Shown here: piece after piece, positions 1-12,200 of the stretch
How positions within the stretch are numbered: the first letter of the stretch is position 1
Layout: the number at the start of each line of letters is the position of its first letter
Assembly: GCA_033026295.1 (NCBI GenBank)
Contig: CM065183.1
Coordinates: 17,749,157 to 17,813,156, forward strand
Length of the DNA stretch: 64,000 nt
DNA from: Channa striata
Taxonomy: Eukaryota; Chordata; Actinopteri; Anabantiformes; Channidae
Direction: 5' to 3'
Notes under the pieces: generated by a model
Database searches by the model: none
Told to the model about the DNA's origin: nothing
Seen by the model: the letters and a program-made list of their open reading frames with translations, nothing else
Translations under genes and position numbers: made by a program

Positions 1-345
1 AGTTCTCTCAGCGGACAAAGTTCCATGAGTAAGTCCGTGTTAAACCTATGAGTAAGTTTAAGTAAGTGCAATGTGTGCAAGACCTGGGTGTACTTCATCT
101 TCTGGTTTCACTTGGCCTTGGAACAGCAGATGTGTGGAGTTTATCAGTTAAGTTTTCAAGGACATTAAATCGCCTTTGACACAGCCTAAAGACAATCTGA
201 CTGACATTTAAGTGTATAGAAAAATTGTGACATCTGGCAATTCCCTCAGATTAAAATAAACCTAAAAAAACCTTTTGACATACTAACAGGCCTGTGGAGG
301 CTTGTTGTCCGGAGGTGACTCACCATTCCTCTGTGATTTGTGTAG
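1..345 (+). other. intron of the SASH1-like gene (window edge)
   Basis: Non-coding sequence leading into the first visible exon of the SASH1-like gene. It ends in a TTTGTGTAG acceptor at 337-345. I see no other feature in it. Earlier exons of the gene are outside the window. Confidence 0.6.
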
Positions 346-3300
346 GTGGTCAGACGGTGGGCACGACGGACTCTTCCAACAGCAACAGAGAAAGTGTCAA
401 GTCTGAGGACGGGGAGGAGGATGAGCTGCCTTACCGTGGACCCTTCTGTGGACGTGCTCTGGTTCATACTGACTTCACCCCCAGTCCCTATGACAATGAT
501 TCTCTCAAACTGAAGGTACAAACACATTGAAGCTGAGATGGTTCAAAACATGTTTCAGAAACCAAAGCCTCACCGATCTTCTGTTTCAGAGTGGAGACGT
601 CATTGATATCATCAGTAAGCCGCCAATGGGTACATGGATGGGAATGCTCAACGGTAAAGTCGGCACCTTCAAGTTTATTTACGTAGATGTCCTGAATGAG
701 GAGGAGGTCAAACCTAAAAAGACGCGGAGGAGGAGGAAGGCTCGGCAACCCAAACCCACCTCTGTGGAGGAACTCCTTGATCGTATCAACCTGAAAGTAA
801 TGATCCCTTCAAACCAATATTGATTGATTTCAGGGAGGGGTGGGGCCTGGCCTGAGAGTACAGGAGGCTTATCGTGGTAGAAACATTAGGCCGAGGGAAG
901 AGTGATTTGTTTGCAACCCGATAAAAAGTCTAGCGTCAAAAGGCAAAGAGAGACAGCGTAGAAATAGAAACACTGTTAACATGGGAGTTTGTCCACTTAA
1001 AATCCTTTAGACAATTCAAGACAGAGCCGACTGCTCTATCCATGCACAGGCTTACTCACATAATCCCAACTTTGTAGTAGAGGGCTTACGGGATAATCTT
1101 AAAGTAATCTCTGGGCTGATTCCCTTGGCCATTTGCATTCTCGCATACACCACGTCCATGCAAAGTCGGGAAGGATCCTGATTTCCAGCGCATGTGTGAA
1201 AGAGGCTAAAGATACAACAATTTATTGCATTGTGGTGGTTTTTAGCTCTGTTAAAGCAAGTAGTTGGACAATTTGGGAATATGGTAATTGACTTTACTGC
1301 GTAAAATTTGATACCACTGATGTTGGTTGGTTTGTTGGAAAGCTAGAACAGTTAGCTTTGCACAAAGACAGGAAAACCACCAGGCCGGCTCTGTCCAAGG
1401 GTAAAAAAGCGACAGAATACTTCTAAGTACACATATACAGAACTTCCAAAACTTTACATATTAACATGCTATATATCTTATGTTTACTCTGTAAGGAAAA
1501 GTGAAAAAATGAGTTGTGGTTTGATGGAAGATTTGATACAGTAGTTAAAAATTACTGTTGCAGATGGAAACGTTTCCTTAGGCTAAGATAAACTTCTGTC
1601 ATCTATTGCCTCATGCTTTCCCAGGAAGAATGCAAAAAATGTTTTGGGATGTTCTGAATTTATTCCAATGATGCATTTATCAAATTAACTGTTCTCTCAG
1701 ATTTTAGTTAATATGTTCCGTGACACACTCGTACTTTTCCACAGGAGCATCTTCCCACCTTTCTTTTCAATGGCTATGAGGATCTGGACACGTTTAAGTT
1801 GCTAGAAGAGGAGGACCTGGATGAGCTGAACATCAGAGACCCCCAGCACAGAGCTGTGCTGCTCACTGCAGTGGAGCTGCTGCAAGAGTATGATGGTGGG
1901 TTCGGTTATCATGACGACATACCTCAGCTGAACAAATGCACAGACAAAAACCTGCTAAATGTTATTACATTAATTCATTATAATAATCAATTAAGTTCTA
2001 GAAACATAACTTGTAAGGAAAAATGTTTATTTGCCTCTCTACAAGACAAAATAATACTCAATAGAAAGAAGTGACGGCAGACAAATCTTGTGGGATAGAT
2101 TCCAGGTACCAGCACTTTGAAATGAAGAACAAATGCTTCTGTAAAGGAGAGTTATTAAAGAGTTATTAAAGCATCTCAGACCACTTATACTGCATAGTCA
2201 GGCTATTTTTCGATTCCTAAGATGTCTGTCCCCTGTTGGTGGTGGTTCGACTTGCAGGGAGCAGCGACCCAGAGAAAGGCAGTCAGTCTGGGGGCTCGCA
2301 GGAGAAGCTGCTCGTGGACAGGCAGGGCCTCACGGGAGACTCCCCTCGAGACTCGGGCTGCTACGAGAGCAATGAGAACCTGGAGAATGGTAATGACAGC
2401 CTGAGTCACATGTAAACACTATTTTCTTCTACTGCTCTCTTCCACCTCATCCTTCACTGTAAAGACTTGTGCCGTCTTCAGTCGTGTCGATGCTCAAGCA
2501 TTCCAAGCCACCAAATCCAGTTTTCATGCTCCTCTGGAAAGACTCTGCTATTGTCCCATTTACTTCTGATGCTCTTTTTTTTTTTTTCCTCTTTAAGTCA
2601 CTTTCTTCTGTTTCTGCACCATTGAACTGATTTGTCACTTTTTGTCTGTTCAGTGCTTTTGAGAACACTTTACAAACATCACTCTCTTAATATTATTATG
2701 CTCAAACCGTAGACAAGCCAACGTGAGGTTCTCTGTGAAAATGGAAAGTGAAAGTTCATTTGCATCGCGTTACTGCAGCAGATATTTTTGACACTCTTGA
2801 ACAGTCTGTATGTGCAGCAGCTCGTAGGTCTTCACACAAATAGATTTGCAGTTGTGCGCTTGCTGAAAATGGTAACAGCTGAACCATTGTGTGACAAGTG
2901 TTTAAACAAACTGAATATTTAAATAGTTACAGGTAACCATTCTCGGTAATCGCAATACAGTATTTACTGTGAACACTTGCTTTATTCTTAGCTATATGAA
3001 CCTATGGTGATTATTTGGTTTGGCGTAAGTATAAGAATTGTCAAAATAAAAAGAGTTACGCTTAATTTAAATTAGGGATTTTGTGAATGTCAGAAGTTCG
3101 TGTGGTTAGAGAAAGATGTCAGCCACACTTGTACAGTGTATTTCTCTGAAGAGTTTGCTGTCTGTGTATATTTTTTTAGTCCAGTAAAATATGATGTTGC
3201 ACAGTACTTTATCATGTGCCTGGAAACTGCATAAGGCAGAACAATAAAAAAATTTACTAAATATTGCAACTATACATGTTAAAATATTGCATTTTTTTTA

Positions 3301-4298
3301 TAACTGTCAAGGGTAAATGCACTAAATTAGACGTAGCTTTAAAACGGTTTACCACGGTGAAAAGTCAAACTCAACTAACACTTCTGACTGAAGTGTTGCA
3401 GGTTTAGCTCCTGAAGTGTCAGTATTATCTAAAGTGTGCTTCTGTCATGGTTGAGCGCGAGGAATAAATCTCTCCATGCTTTACCAGACTTGAACGCTTG
3501 CTTATTTTCCTTCATTCATCTTTCATTTGTATTGCACATTCAGGGTTTGTTTTAAAGCTGCTCTTTTCATGGGCATCGTTTCACACCAGCAACTCTTTTC
3601 CATCACTGATTGTACTGCTGTTGTTCAAACTGAATGTGCATCACAGTGACATGCATCTGAATGATCCGCACGCACTGCACTTGTTTATTTCAGGACGGGA
3701 TAAATTGACTCCATCTATGAGCAGGTCATCCTCTGGGTTTGAGTCAAGCCACCTCCATTCCCCAGAGTACACTGCCCTCCCCCTCACCCTGACTTCCATC
3801 AGTCCCAGTAAGACTTTGCTCCAAAGTAAACCACAATGCAGACCCCCTACGTTACGACCTAGCAGCTTAAGTCTAAGGCCAGCAAACAGTCGTCTAACCA
3901 GGGGAGCCATTTGTAAGAGCCACAGTTGCACTGAACTTCGATGGAACCCAGCACCTGGGCCACTGAGGCGCCACCTCTCCCTGCCTGTCCTCCACAAAGA
4001 GCAGGAGAGAAAACTGATCAACCCTGAAGACTGGAATCTGAATCCCACCACCAAGATTGAGGGAAGCTCACAGCACACAACACATCCCCCCAAAAAGTGT
4101 AAGATTATGTGTCCACCATCGCAGTCTTCAACCACATCTTGTGATGATGTGTGTAGCACTGCAAACAAAGACACAGTCAATGCATTTGCCGCTAAAAAGC
4201 AGAAACAACACGTCTTCCACCCACAGTGTCAGCGAAAGTGTGCAGTCGTCCAGCAAACGCAGCTGCTTTGCCAGACTCACACCACAAGCCTTCACTAA
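346..4298 (+). CDS. sash1: SAM and SH3 domain-containing protein 1-like, 3' part (5 exons visible)
   Basis: Scaffold/adaptor protein of the SLY/SASH family, acting in signalling at the cytoskeleton. Exons: 346-515, 590-796, 1745-1895, 2258-2389, 3694-4298; phases agree at each join. The SH3 domain spans the first two exons (motifs FTPSPYDNDSLKLK and KPPMGTWMGMLNGKVGTFKF) and is followed by a basic TRRRRKARQPK stretch. SAM domain 1 is in exon 3 (LLEEEDLDELNIRDPQHRAV). Exon 4 carries the serine-rich SGGSQEKLLVD...SPRDSGCYES segment typical of SASH1. These segments match SASH1 better than SASH3 or SAMSN1. The last exon adds about 200 poorly conserved residues (one recognisable piece, PLRRHLSLPV) and stops at 4298. 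The second, C-terminal SAM domain of mammalian SASH1 is not seen. The 5' end is off-window. Convergent with ddo. Family assignment is secure; which teleost paralogue is not known. Confidence 0.87.
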
Positions 4299-5350
4299 CA
4301 CAAACGTCCTGCATAGACACTGGCTCAGACCCCGTTGCTTCAGAGTGTAAGAGGAGTGGCCCAGTTTCAGCCAATGCCGTGGCCTGCCGGCTAAAAATGC
4401 AAAGATGTAGGAAGACATCCACAAAACCGTTAAACTGGATTCCCTGTCGGAAGAGACAGTCCCGGTTATAAATCTCAAAAAGGAGTTGCCCTCTGAAAAG
4501 ATGCATGTAGTTGCTTCAAATGTACAGTGAGGTGTCGCATTAGATACGCTGATTGTTGCTGTTTATTAATGGCTATATTTTTTTCTAGATTGTTTGAAAC
4601 TGTTTTTCCCTAAAAACCTACAGAGTAGTTTTCAAAAGTGCAATCGTTGATTATCGTAGATATGCAAAAATCCTGTAGTGTCTCACAAAGTTCATCTGAA
4701 GTAAAAACACACAACTGAAGCTACAGTGTTGAGTGCTGTTTATACAGGGACCAACACTGATTATTAGGAAGGTGCTTTAACAACAATGCTTAATAAATGA
4801 AACTTTATTTTACACTTGATTCAGCTACAATTAGGCTGAAGGCAACTAATATTTCGTACAAAAAGCATTATTTTTAAAAATAAACATTGCTTATTTGAAA
4901 TCATTCTTGGCCATAAATTTAAGTTTCTCTCCTCTGTAACTTAGTGAATGTACAGTGCAGTGCTTACATATTTAATGTCTTTTATAAGCAATACATTGTA
5001 AAAATGTTAAGACTGTCATACATCCTTCCACTGTCATTAATAAACTCTGATTTTTGAAAAAGATTTGTATCCAAATCCAACAGTTATCACTAATTTAGTG
5101 GAATGAACAGTGGAAATTTACTAGCTGTAGTTATGACGTGAACATAAATTGTTGGCAACCTGTAATGAAGTGGTATTGAAATCAGTCTATGAACTAAATC
5201 ATTTAAAAGCTACTACATAACTTGTACTGTAATGCAATTTAATACGTTTGTGTTTTCTTTCATGTTATCTGCGATTAACACTTTGCCTTGTGTGTATTTT
5301 CAAGGCAAGTGTCGTTGGCAGTGAGTAAAATTCAGAGCAGCAGACGCTGT
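4299..5350. other. shared 3' region of the SASH1-like gene and ddo
   Basis: AT-rich, with no complete gene. Short open stretches with coding-like composition remain just after the sash1 stop (about 4300-4471 in another frame and 4411-4530 in the third), possibly a decayed or alternatively spliced coding tail. Poly(A) signals for both convergent genes lie near 4800; another + AATAAA is near 5039. Confidence 0.5.
4792..4809. terminator. facing poly(A) signals of sash1-like (+) and ddo (-)
   Basis: AATAAA on the + strand at 4792-4797 and AATAAA on the - strand (TTTATT at 4804-4809) are separated by 6 nt. They are candidate polyadenylation signals for the two convergent genes, which would make the 3' ends of their mRNAs complementary over a short stretch. 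Confidence 0.5.
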
Positions 5351-6793
5351 TTACAGTTTAGCCTGTAACGGCATTTCCTGGAGGCACTGTCCGACCAGCC
5401 TCGCTGCGTCCAGGGCTGTGCCCCAGGCCAGCGTAACTCCCCAGCTTCCGTGGCCGTAGTTGTGGACCACGGGAACCCTGCGGCCCTGCAGCTGCACCAG
5501 CTCCCGTTCCACCCTTGGGTTTCTCCTGCCGGGCCTCAGGCCGACGTACTCTCTGAGAATTTTGGCTTTGCTAAGTGACGGCTCAAGCCTGCCGCACCGT
5601 GCCAGGATGCCTTTCTTGTCTTCTTCATCAACCTGTAGCCGCCAGTCCCCCTGCTGCCTGGTACCACCTACAGTGACACTGTGCATGCCGGGGTAGATGT
5701 ATGCCCCCCCATTGCCATCTCTGATAAAGTGCTGCAACCAGGGTGCCTCCATCTTGAGGACCTGCCCTCTGACCGGGTACACTTGGGTGTCACCCACCAG
5801 ATCTTTGGAGCCCAAACCAGAGCAGTTGACAATGATATCGTAGCTGTCACTTAATTCCTGAAGACTGTTGACTTTCCTCTGTCGCACTTGGCCTCCAGCT
5901 TTTTGAAACCTTGAGAAAATATTTATAAGAGACAACAAAAATGACAACATCATATCACGATATATCACAGTTTTTTCTCACACTAACTGGCCAACAATGG
6001 ATTTGAATCCCTGATATTGAAAACACAGACCTTAATTTTAACCTGCAGATAATTATCAACAGATTGAGTTGACAGTGACACACTGTTTATTAATGAAAAA
6101 ACTAAGGTCACACCTTTTCTGGAGCCACGGCAGGTAATTTAAACATTCACATTTTATGGTGGTAAAGGCCTGGCCAAACGTGTGGTCTGGGAATCGTTTC
6201 AGTTCACGGTCGGTCATGAGTCGAAAGCCTATGACAAACTCTGACCAAAAGGGCTTCAAGTTATCTGGGGTCTTCCTGAAAATTTGACAGCTGGAAGAGA
6301 AAAAAAAAAGTAAATTCATAGAATTACTGCACACTTTAATAGTTTAATAGCGATTGAGCCGAGTATTTTCCTTTTATTGGTGATTTACATACATTAAAGT
6401 AACAAGTTTTACCCAGAGCTCAGCATTACTCCAGCTTCAGGTGAGTCTTGTGACTGAGCGATGGCCAACAGGTGGTCAAAGCTGTCCTTGAACCAGCGTC
6501 TTTGTCTTACCAAGGGAATGTCTGAGAGAAATGTCATAAAAATATGAAATGCCAATGTAATGTCTGTGCAGCATGTGTTGATTATAGTGAATGAAATGCA
6601 TTTTGGAGAGCGGCTGCATACCTGGAGACTCTGCAGGAATAAGGATCCCAGCAGCTACATCACTGGTGGTGTCTGGGCTGAACTTCTCAGCCAACAGAGT
6701 GACGGAGCAGGAAGGAAAAGCCTCCACGATGCAGACAGCGGTGGAGAAGCCGACAACCCCGGCTCCTACTACTACAACCTTGACACTTTTCAT
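5351..6793 (-). CDS. ddo: D-aspartate oxidase (4 coding exons, 338 aa)
   Basis: FAD flavoenzyme of peroxisomes that oxidatively deaminates D-aspartate (also D-glutamate and NMDA) to the 2-oxo acid, ammonia and H2O2. Exons in coding order: 6793-6622, 6521-6413, 6290-6114, 5909-5351; total 1017 nt with stop, and human DDO is 341 aa. The N-terminal dinucleotide-binding motif GAGVVG is at residues 10-15, followed by PDTTSDVAAGILIP. Further family signatures are FGQAFTTIKCE, IIVNCSGLGS, YPVRGQVLK, YIYPGM..TVGGTRQ and the C-terminal VVHNYGHGSWG FAD/product loop. The protein ends in AKL, a functional-type PTS1 peroxisomal signal. The ATG at 6793 sits one base inside an exon with a good acceptor, so the upstream UTR exon is spliced on. 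Divergent from zbtb24. DDO rather than DAO is supported by residue-level resemblance throughout. Confidence 0.95.
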
Positions 6794-7651
6794 CCTGGAC
6801 AAATGTGTGTCTCAAACTAGAGGTAGGCAGAGGGTAGAGATCTGTGCCAAGTACTGCTTGAGGTTTCAAGTCCATCTTTGTTTACCTGGCTCTTAAAAAG
6901 TTAATCTACAGCTGCTAACCCGAACTGCAAAGTCCAAGGGCCAGTAAAAACTTGATTGAGCTGAATCTAACACAATGTTTGTATTCCAGTCAAAAGGCCT
7001 GTGATTGGAATAATGTAGTACACACACTGTAAACTAGGTCACTTAACAAAAGACTGAACAGACTTGATTTAATTAAGTGAAACCTCACATTTTATAAACG
7101 TATATCATTTTACCTGTTCTACAGATCCTACATTTTTAAATTGTTTCTATTGGACTGTGTAAAAGAATAATCTGTTGCATGTGAAATCTACGAAATACAC
7201 CTACTTCAAAATATGCAGTACAATAAATCTAGTATCACATAGCCTCAGTTTATAAGTGATTATTGCATAAAATTTACGAAGTACTTTGCAAATGATCCAT
7301 AACTTTTACAGACTAGTCGTTTTTAAAAGTAAATTTCCATCTGCATTAATATCAAAAAGGATGTAGTGATAAATGCAATATTTTCCCTCTATTGTGGTCG
7401 CCCATGTAATCTATAAATAGCCTTTGAAATAAAAAGATTTTTAGAAAGTGGCTGCAAATGTACACAGCCCGAGGCCCATAAAAGCAGCAACTAAAAACTT
7501 GTTTACTGGTCATATAGAGATTTATGTCACAGTATGAAACAATTTCTCAGAGTGCAGGACAGCACTAAGTTGTTATTTCGATCGCATGGACGGATCAGCC
7601 TTAGTTGTTATTTCTTATGGTGGCTGTAAATAATGTCACACCTTCACCTAC
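6794..7651 (-). other. intron in the ddo 5' UTR
   Basis: AT-rich sequence between the acceptor in front of the ddo ATG (minus-strand TTTGTCCAG at 6794-6802) and a candidate donor at 7651. No coding potential or repeat recognised. Confidence 0.45.
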
Positions 7652-7790
7652 CTGTACCAGCAGGTTTTGGTGAAGCTGGTGCTGGATCGTCTGGTGATAT
7701 TAGGGCGCGTGCGCGAGGCTGTGGTAGAGGGGGCGGTGGAAAGTGCAGGTGGCTGAGGCGATGCCTGTTCAAAACTCCGCAAACATTAAT
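7652..7790 (-). other. ddo: probable non-coding first exon of ddo
   Basis: On the minus strand this GC-rich stretch ends in CTGGTACAG followed by GTAGGTGAAG, a strong splice donor at 7651/7652. It would join the acceptor at 6794. The upstream boundary is a guess; the transcription start cannot be read from sequence alone. Confidence 0.45.
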
Positions 7791-8297
7791 AATCGTTATT
7801 GCTACGTGTGATTAATTTGTCTCACACATCACATTTGAGTTTAAAAACGCTCGTGACAAATGAAGGACATAGTTACGTGTGTGTTAATGGCTCAGTGACT
7901 AAACGCAGCGTGAAATCAGTGTGTGAACGGCGAGTGTGTGCGTTTATTCGGTCTTCAGGGGACGCGCAGGTCCTATACACGCTGACTTCAGCCATGACAA
8001 TATATTATTTAAATAAGCAAAGGTTCACAGTATAAAACTGAGCCTTTTGCACAGATGATCTCCTGTGAATATCTATTTAATTCAAAAAAAAAATCATAGT
8101 TTAAAGCCAGTTAAATCCAAGAAATACAACAACTGATCTACAAATCATGCAACGGTACTCCGTGTATTGACAGACTTAGAGCTTAGGTGATCCACAGCAT
8201 GTCCAAATCCGTTTTGAACTGATCACGGACTCGTCAGAACCACCTCTCGCGATAAATCTTTCGAGTTCACGGAGTCCGCCTGGCGACGCCAACGAAG
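7791..8297 (+). promoter_or_regulatory. zbtb24: bidirectional ddo/zbtb24 promoter and zbtb24 first exon
   Basis: Interval between the divergent genes ddo and zbtb24. A TCTCGCGATA element at 8245-8254 is close to the TCTCGCGAGA core-promoter/ZBTB33-type motif. The sequence GACGCCAACGAAG followed by GTAAGG gives a good donor at 8297, so a short non-coding zbtb24 exon probably ends there and joins the acceptor at 9197. The start of that exon is unknown. Confidence 0.5.
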
Positions 8298-9214
8298 GTA
8301 AGGTCCTAAAAGATCAACGTTCGAAATTGTACCGCGTTCTGTGCGCCTTCCGTGTTTCGGAGTGAATATTAAAATCCACTTACTTTATCAATGAATTAAT
8401 TTCGAGCTACACTTGTTTATTCTTCTGCGTCTGTTTGTAGCTGGCGGCCGTGAAATGTTTGCTAGCTTGTTTGCTAGCAGTATGACCCCGACATGCACAT
8501 GTTTGAACGATCTGTAGTTTAGAAACTAGATTCCATAAACTTTGGATTAGGATCTGAAAAAGATTTAGCAGTTTAAAATAAACATTTGTGTTTCCAAGCA
8601 ATCGTTTCAAACTTTATTTATATTGAACCTTCGTACAGATTATTGCAAAGATGTAAAAGTTAGCAAACAAAGGCAATAAAAGACAAAAATCTCAAACTCA
8701 GAATGATGTAATTTATCAAAAATTACAGGTTGATGGATTATATGCATTAATCATACTCATTAAACAGCTGCAGAGCTTTAAAAAAGGATGTTTCTCTAAC
8801 GATTCAGCTGTTAGATGCAGGATCAGTCAGTCAACTGAATAACCATAAGCCATCAGCCATTTATATCAACCCATTAATTGTCATTTTGTAGTAAAACAAT
8901 GTCTTTGCTTCTTTCAAATGTTTAAGATTCACAAACTGTCAAAAATAAAGTCTCTTTGACAGAAATCTCAGACTGAAAGGTTGTGAATGCTAGTGTTTTC
9001 TAAACTAAACCCTACATGCAGAAAATAAGCAGAATCATTAATAAGGGAAATAACTGGTTGCATGACCATGCATTAGATGGCAGTAACAAGTAAAGTTGAT
9101 TTAAGTTCTAAAAGATTAAAATGTGTAAATGCAACTATACTGTACAGCTCATTTGTCAGTGTGTCCTATTTTGACTCTGTCCTTTCTGTTCTATCAGGAA
9201 CTGCTGAGGGGAAG
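8298..9214 (+). other. zbtb24: zbtb24 intron 1 and end of 5' UTR
   Basis: AT-rich intronic sequence from the putative donor at 8297 to the acceptor CTATCAG at 9191-9197, then 17 nt of UTR before the ATG. No other feature recognised. Confidence 0.45.
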
Positions 9215-12200
9215 ATGTCTGAAAACGGAACAACCAGGACTTCACCACTCAAGATTTTTTATTCTGATCCATATAAGCAAAGCATCTTAAGCAAATTTGA
9301 CAAGCTCAGGAAAAAGGACCTACTGTGCGACGTTACTTTAGTTGTGGAAGACGTGCACTTCAAGGCACACAAAGCCCTGCTGGCACTCAGCAGTGATTAC
9401 TTCTCCTTGATGTTCACATCAGAGGGTCACAGCAGTCAGCCTACGTACAGACTGGATGGCATGACGGCAAAGATGGTCTCTGCAGTGCTGGAATTCATCT
9501 ACAGCGCCCAAGTGTCTGTGGAGGAAAGCGCCACAGAGCAGCTTCTGGCCACAGCTCTTCTCATGGATGTCAGTGACCTTATCAAAGAGCTCAGGGGTGT
9601 CAGATGCTCTGCGGCACAGCTTAGAGGTGATAAGGCAGAGGAAAACAATGCTGAGGTGCCGCATATGTCAAAACGCAAAAGAGGTCGGCCCAAAAAAACT
9701 TTGGGCGCTCCTGTAACGGAGCCATGGGTGGAGGGGAAAGAAGCACCGTGTGAGAGCTCAGGGGACGCACGGGCTGGAGACGTGGTCTGCAAAGACGTAG
9801 ATGTTGACTCACAAACTAAAGACGACGCAGATTACACCCCCGCAGCCCACAGAAGTCGGCAGAGCGCACGGCAAACCAGGCCTCCAATGAAATATAAAAG
9901 TTACAAGGTGGGAAGCGACGCGGCAGGAAGCAAAGAGCCTGGGAAAAGAGGCAGGAAGAGGAAATATCCCAACACCGAGGCCAAGTGTGAGGACTGCAGC
10001 AAAGTGTTTAAAAGCCACCTCTTTTTGAAAATTCACCAAAGAACTCATACAGGTAAACCAGGCACCCGAGTTATGATCAGTGCAGGTCAAAATCCCTAAA
10101 GGATAATTCAGTTTTTTTACAAATTTTGTCATCTCTTCATAGATTTAGCAAATTTAGCAAAAAGTCCTAATAAACAATTTTTTGAAGCAAATATGTTACC
10201 AGCTGAAGCAGTCATGTGAACAGAAAATGAGCGACCCCACACGTGTACGTTTGCAACTTTTATGTAACTGTGGATGAACTATTGGGAATTGACAGCTGAT
10301 GATTAGCTTTTATTAACAGAATCCCAGATGTTTGACTGTGTTAGGAACAGGAGCATCTTGCAGTATTGCACCTCCAATAATACGTCAATACCACATTGAA
10401 TTTCTTTTTTTTTTTTTTCCCCCAGGAGAGAAACCTTTCCGGTGCCCAGTTTGTGGGAAGGGTTTTACCCAGAAGCACACTCTCTTGGTTCACCAGCGCA
10501 TTCACACCGGAGAGAAGCCGTTTGTTTGCACCGTCTGCTCCAAAGCTCTCTGCACTAAACACTCCCTACAAGAGCACATGAACCTGCATGAAGGTAGAGC
10601 TGGTAAAATTATTACTCTGCAATACAATTCTGTATTTTGAATGTGACATTTAATAGGCTAAGAGGAAACTGTGACTTAATGTAATTTCTGGAAATGTTGC
10701 AATGCACTACTCGTATATTGTTTTATAATATGTATTGCTTATAAATCAAACTGTGGTCTATTAGCATCTTCTCCTCTCTCACTCATGTTAATTTTATTGA
10801 ATATCCCCAGAAGAAAAATCGTTTGACTGTGATAAATGTGGAAAGACTTTCACTCAAAAGAGGCAACTCAAAAGCCATTACAGAGTTCATACAGGTGAGA
10901 ATCAAATCGCTTCAACAGCAGCAGGTTATTTCTGGTGAATTTAACGTGTGTTCATTTTTCTTTTGGGTGAAAGGTAAATCGTTACCAGAATGTGCTCAGT
11001 GCCATCACAAGTTTATGGATACAGCTCAGCTGAAAAAGCATCTCAGAACTCACACAGGTGAAATCTAAGGCCTTAACAGATGTGTGAATAGTTATGAAAC
11101 AGCTGCAACAAATATTACAGTGATACAGTATTTTTTATTTTTTTACAGGTGAGAAGCCTTTCACATGTGAGATTTGTGGAAAGTGTTTTACAGCTAAGAG
11201 CACGCTGCAGATTCACATCAGGATTCACAGGTGAGAAAAATAATTCTGAATGTTTTTAAATTTCAAAAAACTAATTATGGTAGTTTTAATATTCATCAGT
11301 GACATTTGAAATACTTATGGAAGGGGTCACTGGTTTCCCTTCAGCATCATTTTCAAAGGGAACAGACAGTTGATTTCAGCAAAACCAAGGGAGCTGGTAA
11401 ACGTGTAGGAAGGCGTTAATATCAAAATGATTGTTGGACTTGGGTTGATCAGGTGACTACCAGCAAACACAACCCCAGATCTGTGTTAATGTTTCCATAT
11501 GTCTGCTGAAGGTGCAAATGAGCAACTTTCAGCTTTCAAGTTCAAAGGTAACGACAGGTTGGAGGTTGTGTTTTCAGCTTCATTCTGCTTCCCCCAAGTG
11601 GCCAAAAAAAATCAGCTGTTGCAGTTTTTTCTTTATTTTCAGGAAAAACGTAAACCATCTAATTATAAATTGATCATATTTTGTACATATTATATTTATT
11701 GCCCAGCTAAAGGCCATATCCTACATGCAGTTTACTTTCATTAATATTTGCAGTCTAGTTGTCCTCTGATTGCTTTCTTACAGGCAGAAATATTAGTGGC
11801 CCTTCTGAGCCATGATTTTTTTTTTCAGGATTATCCTCGAGCAACCATCTTCTTTTTCAGTTTTTTTTTGCCAACATAAAAACATTAGTTTCAATTTAAC
11901 TTTATTTATATAGCAGCACTTTACATAATAAGGTAAAGACTCTACAGACATTTCGAAAAACCCAACAAATCCCCCTCGAGCAGCTATAGGCAACAGTGGA
12001 GAGGAAAAAGGAAAAGAGCCATAGTTCATTTGAGACTAGTTTTCACTCAACGCTGAGCAGCAATAACTTCATGACTTTCTTTAAGAATAAAATTGTAGCT
12101 ATTAGAGAGAAAATTCATCAGACCCTCTGCACAAATACAACAGAATTAGAATCATCAGTTTCCTTTTAGACAGATTTTTACCCATAGATCTCGTGGAGTT

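Noticed and set aside
7633..7815. Short + strand open frame in the ddo/zbtb24 gap
   Set aside because: Glycine/Arg-rich product of a GC-rich promoter; better explained as antisense of the ddo first exon.
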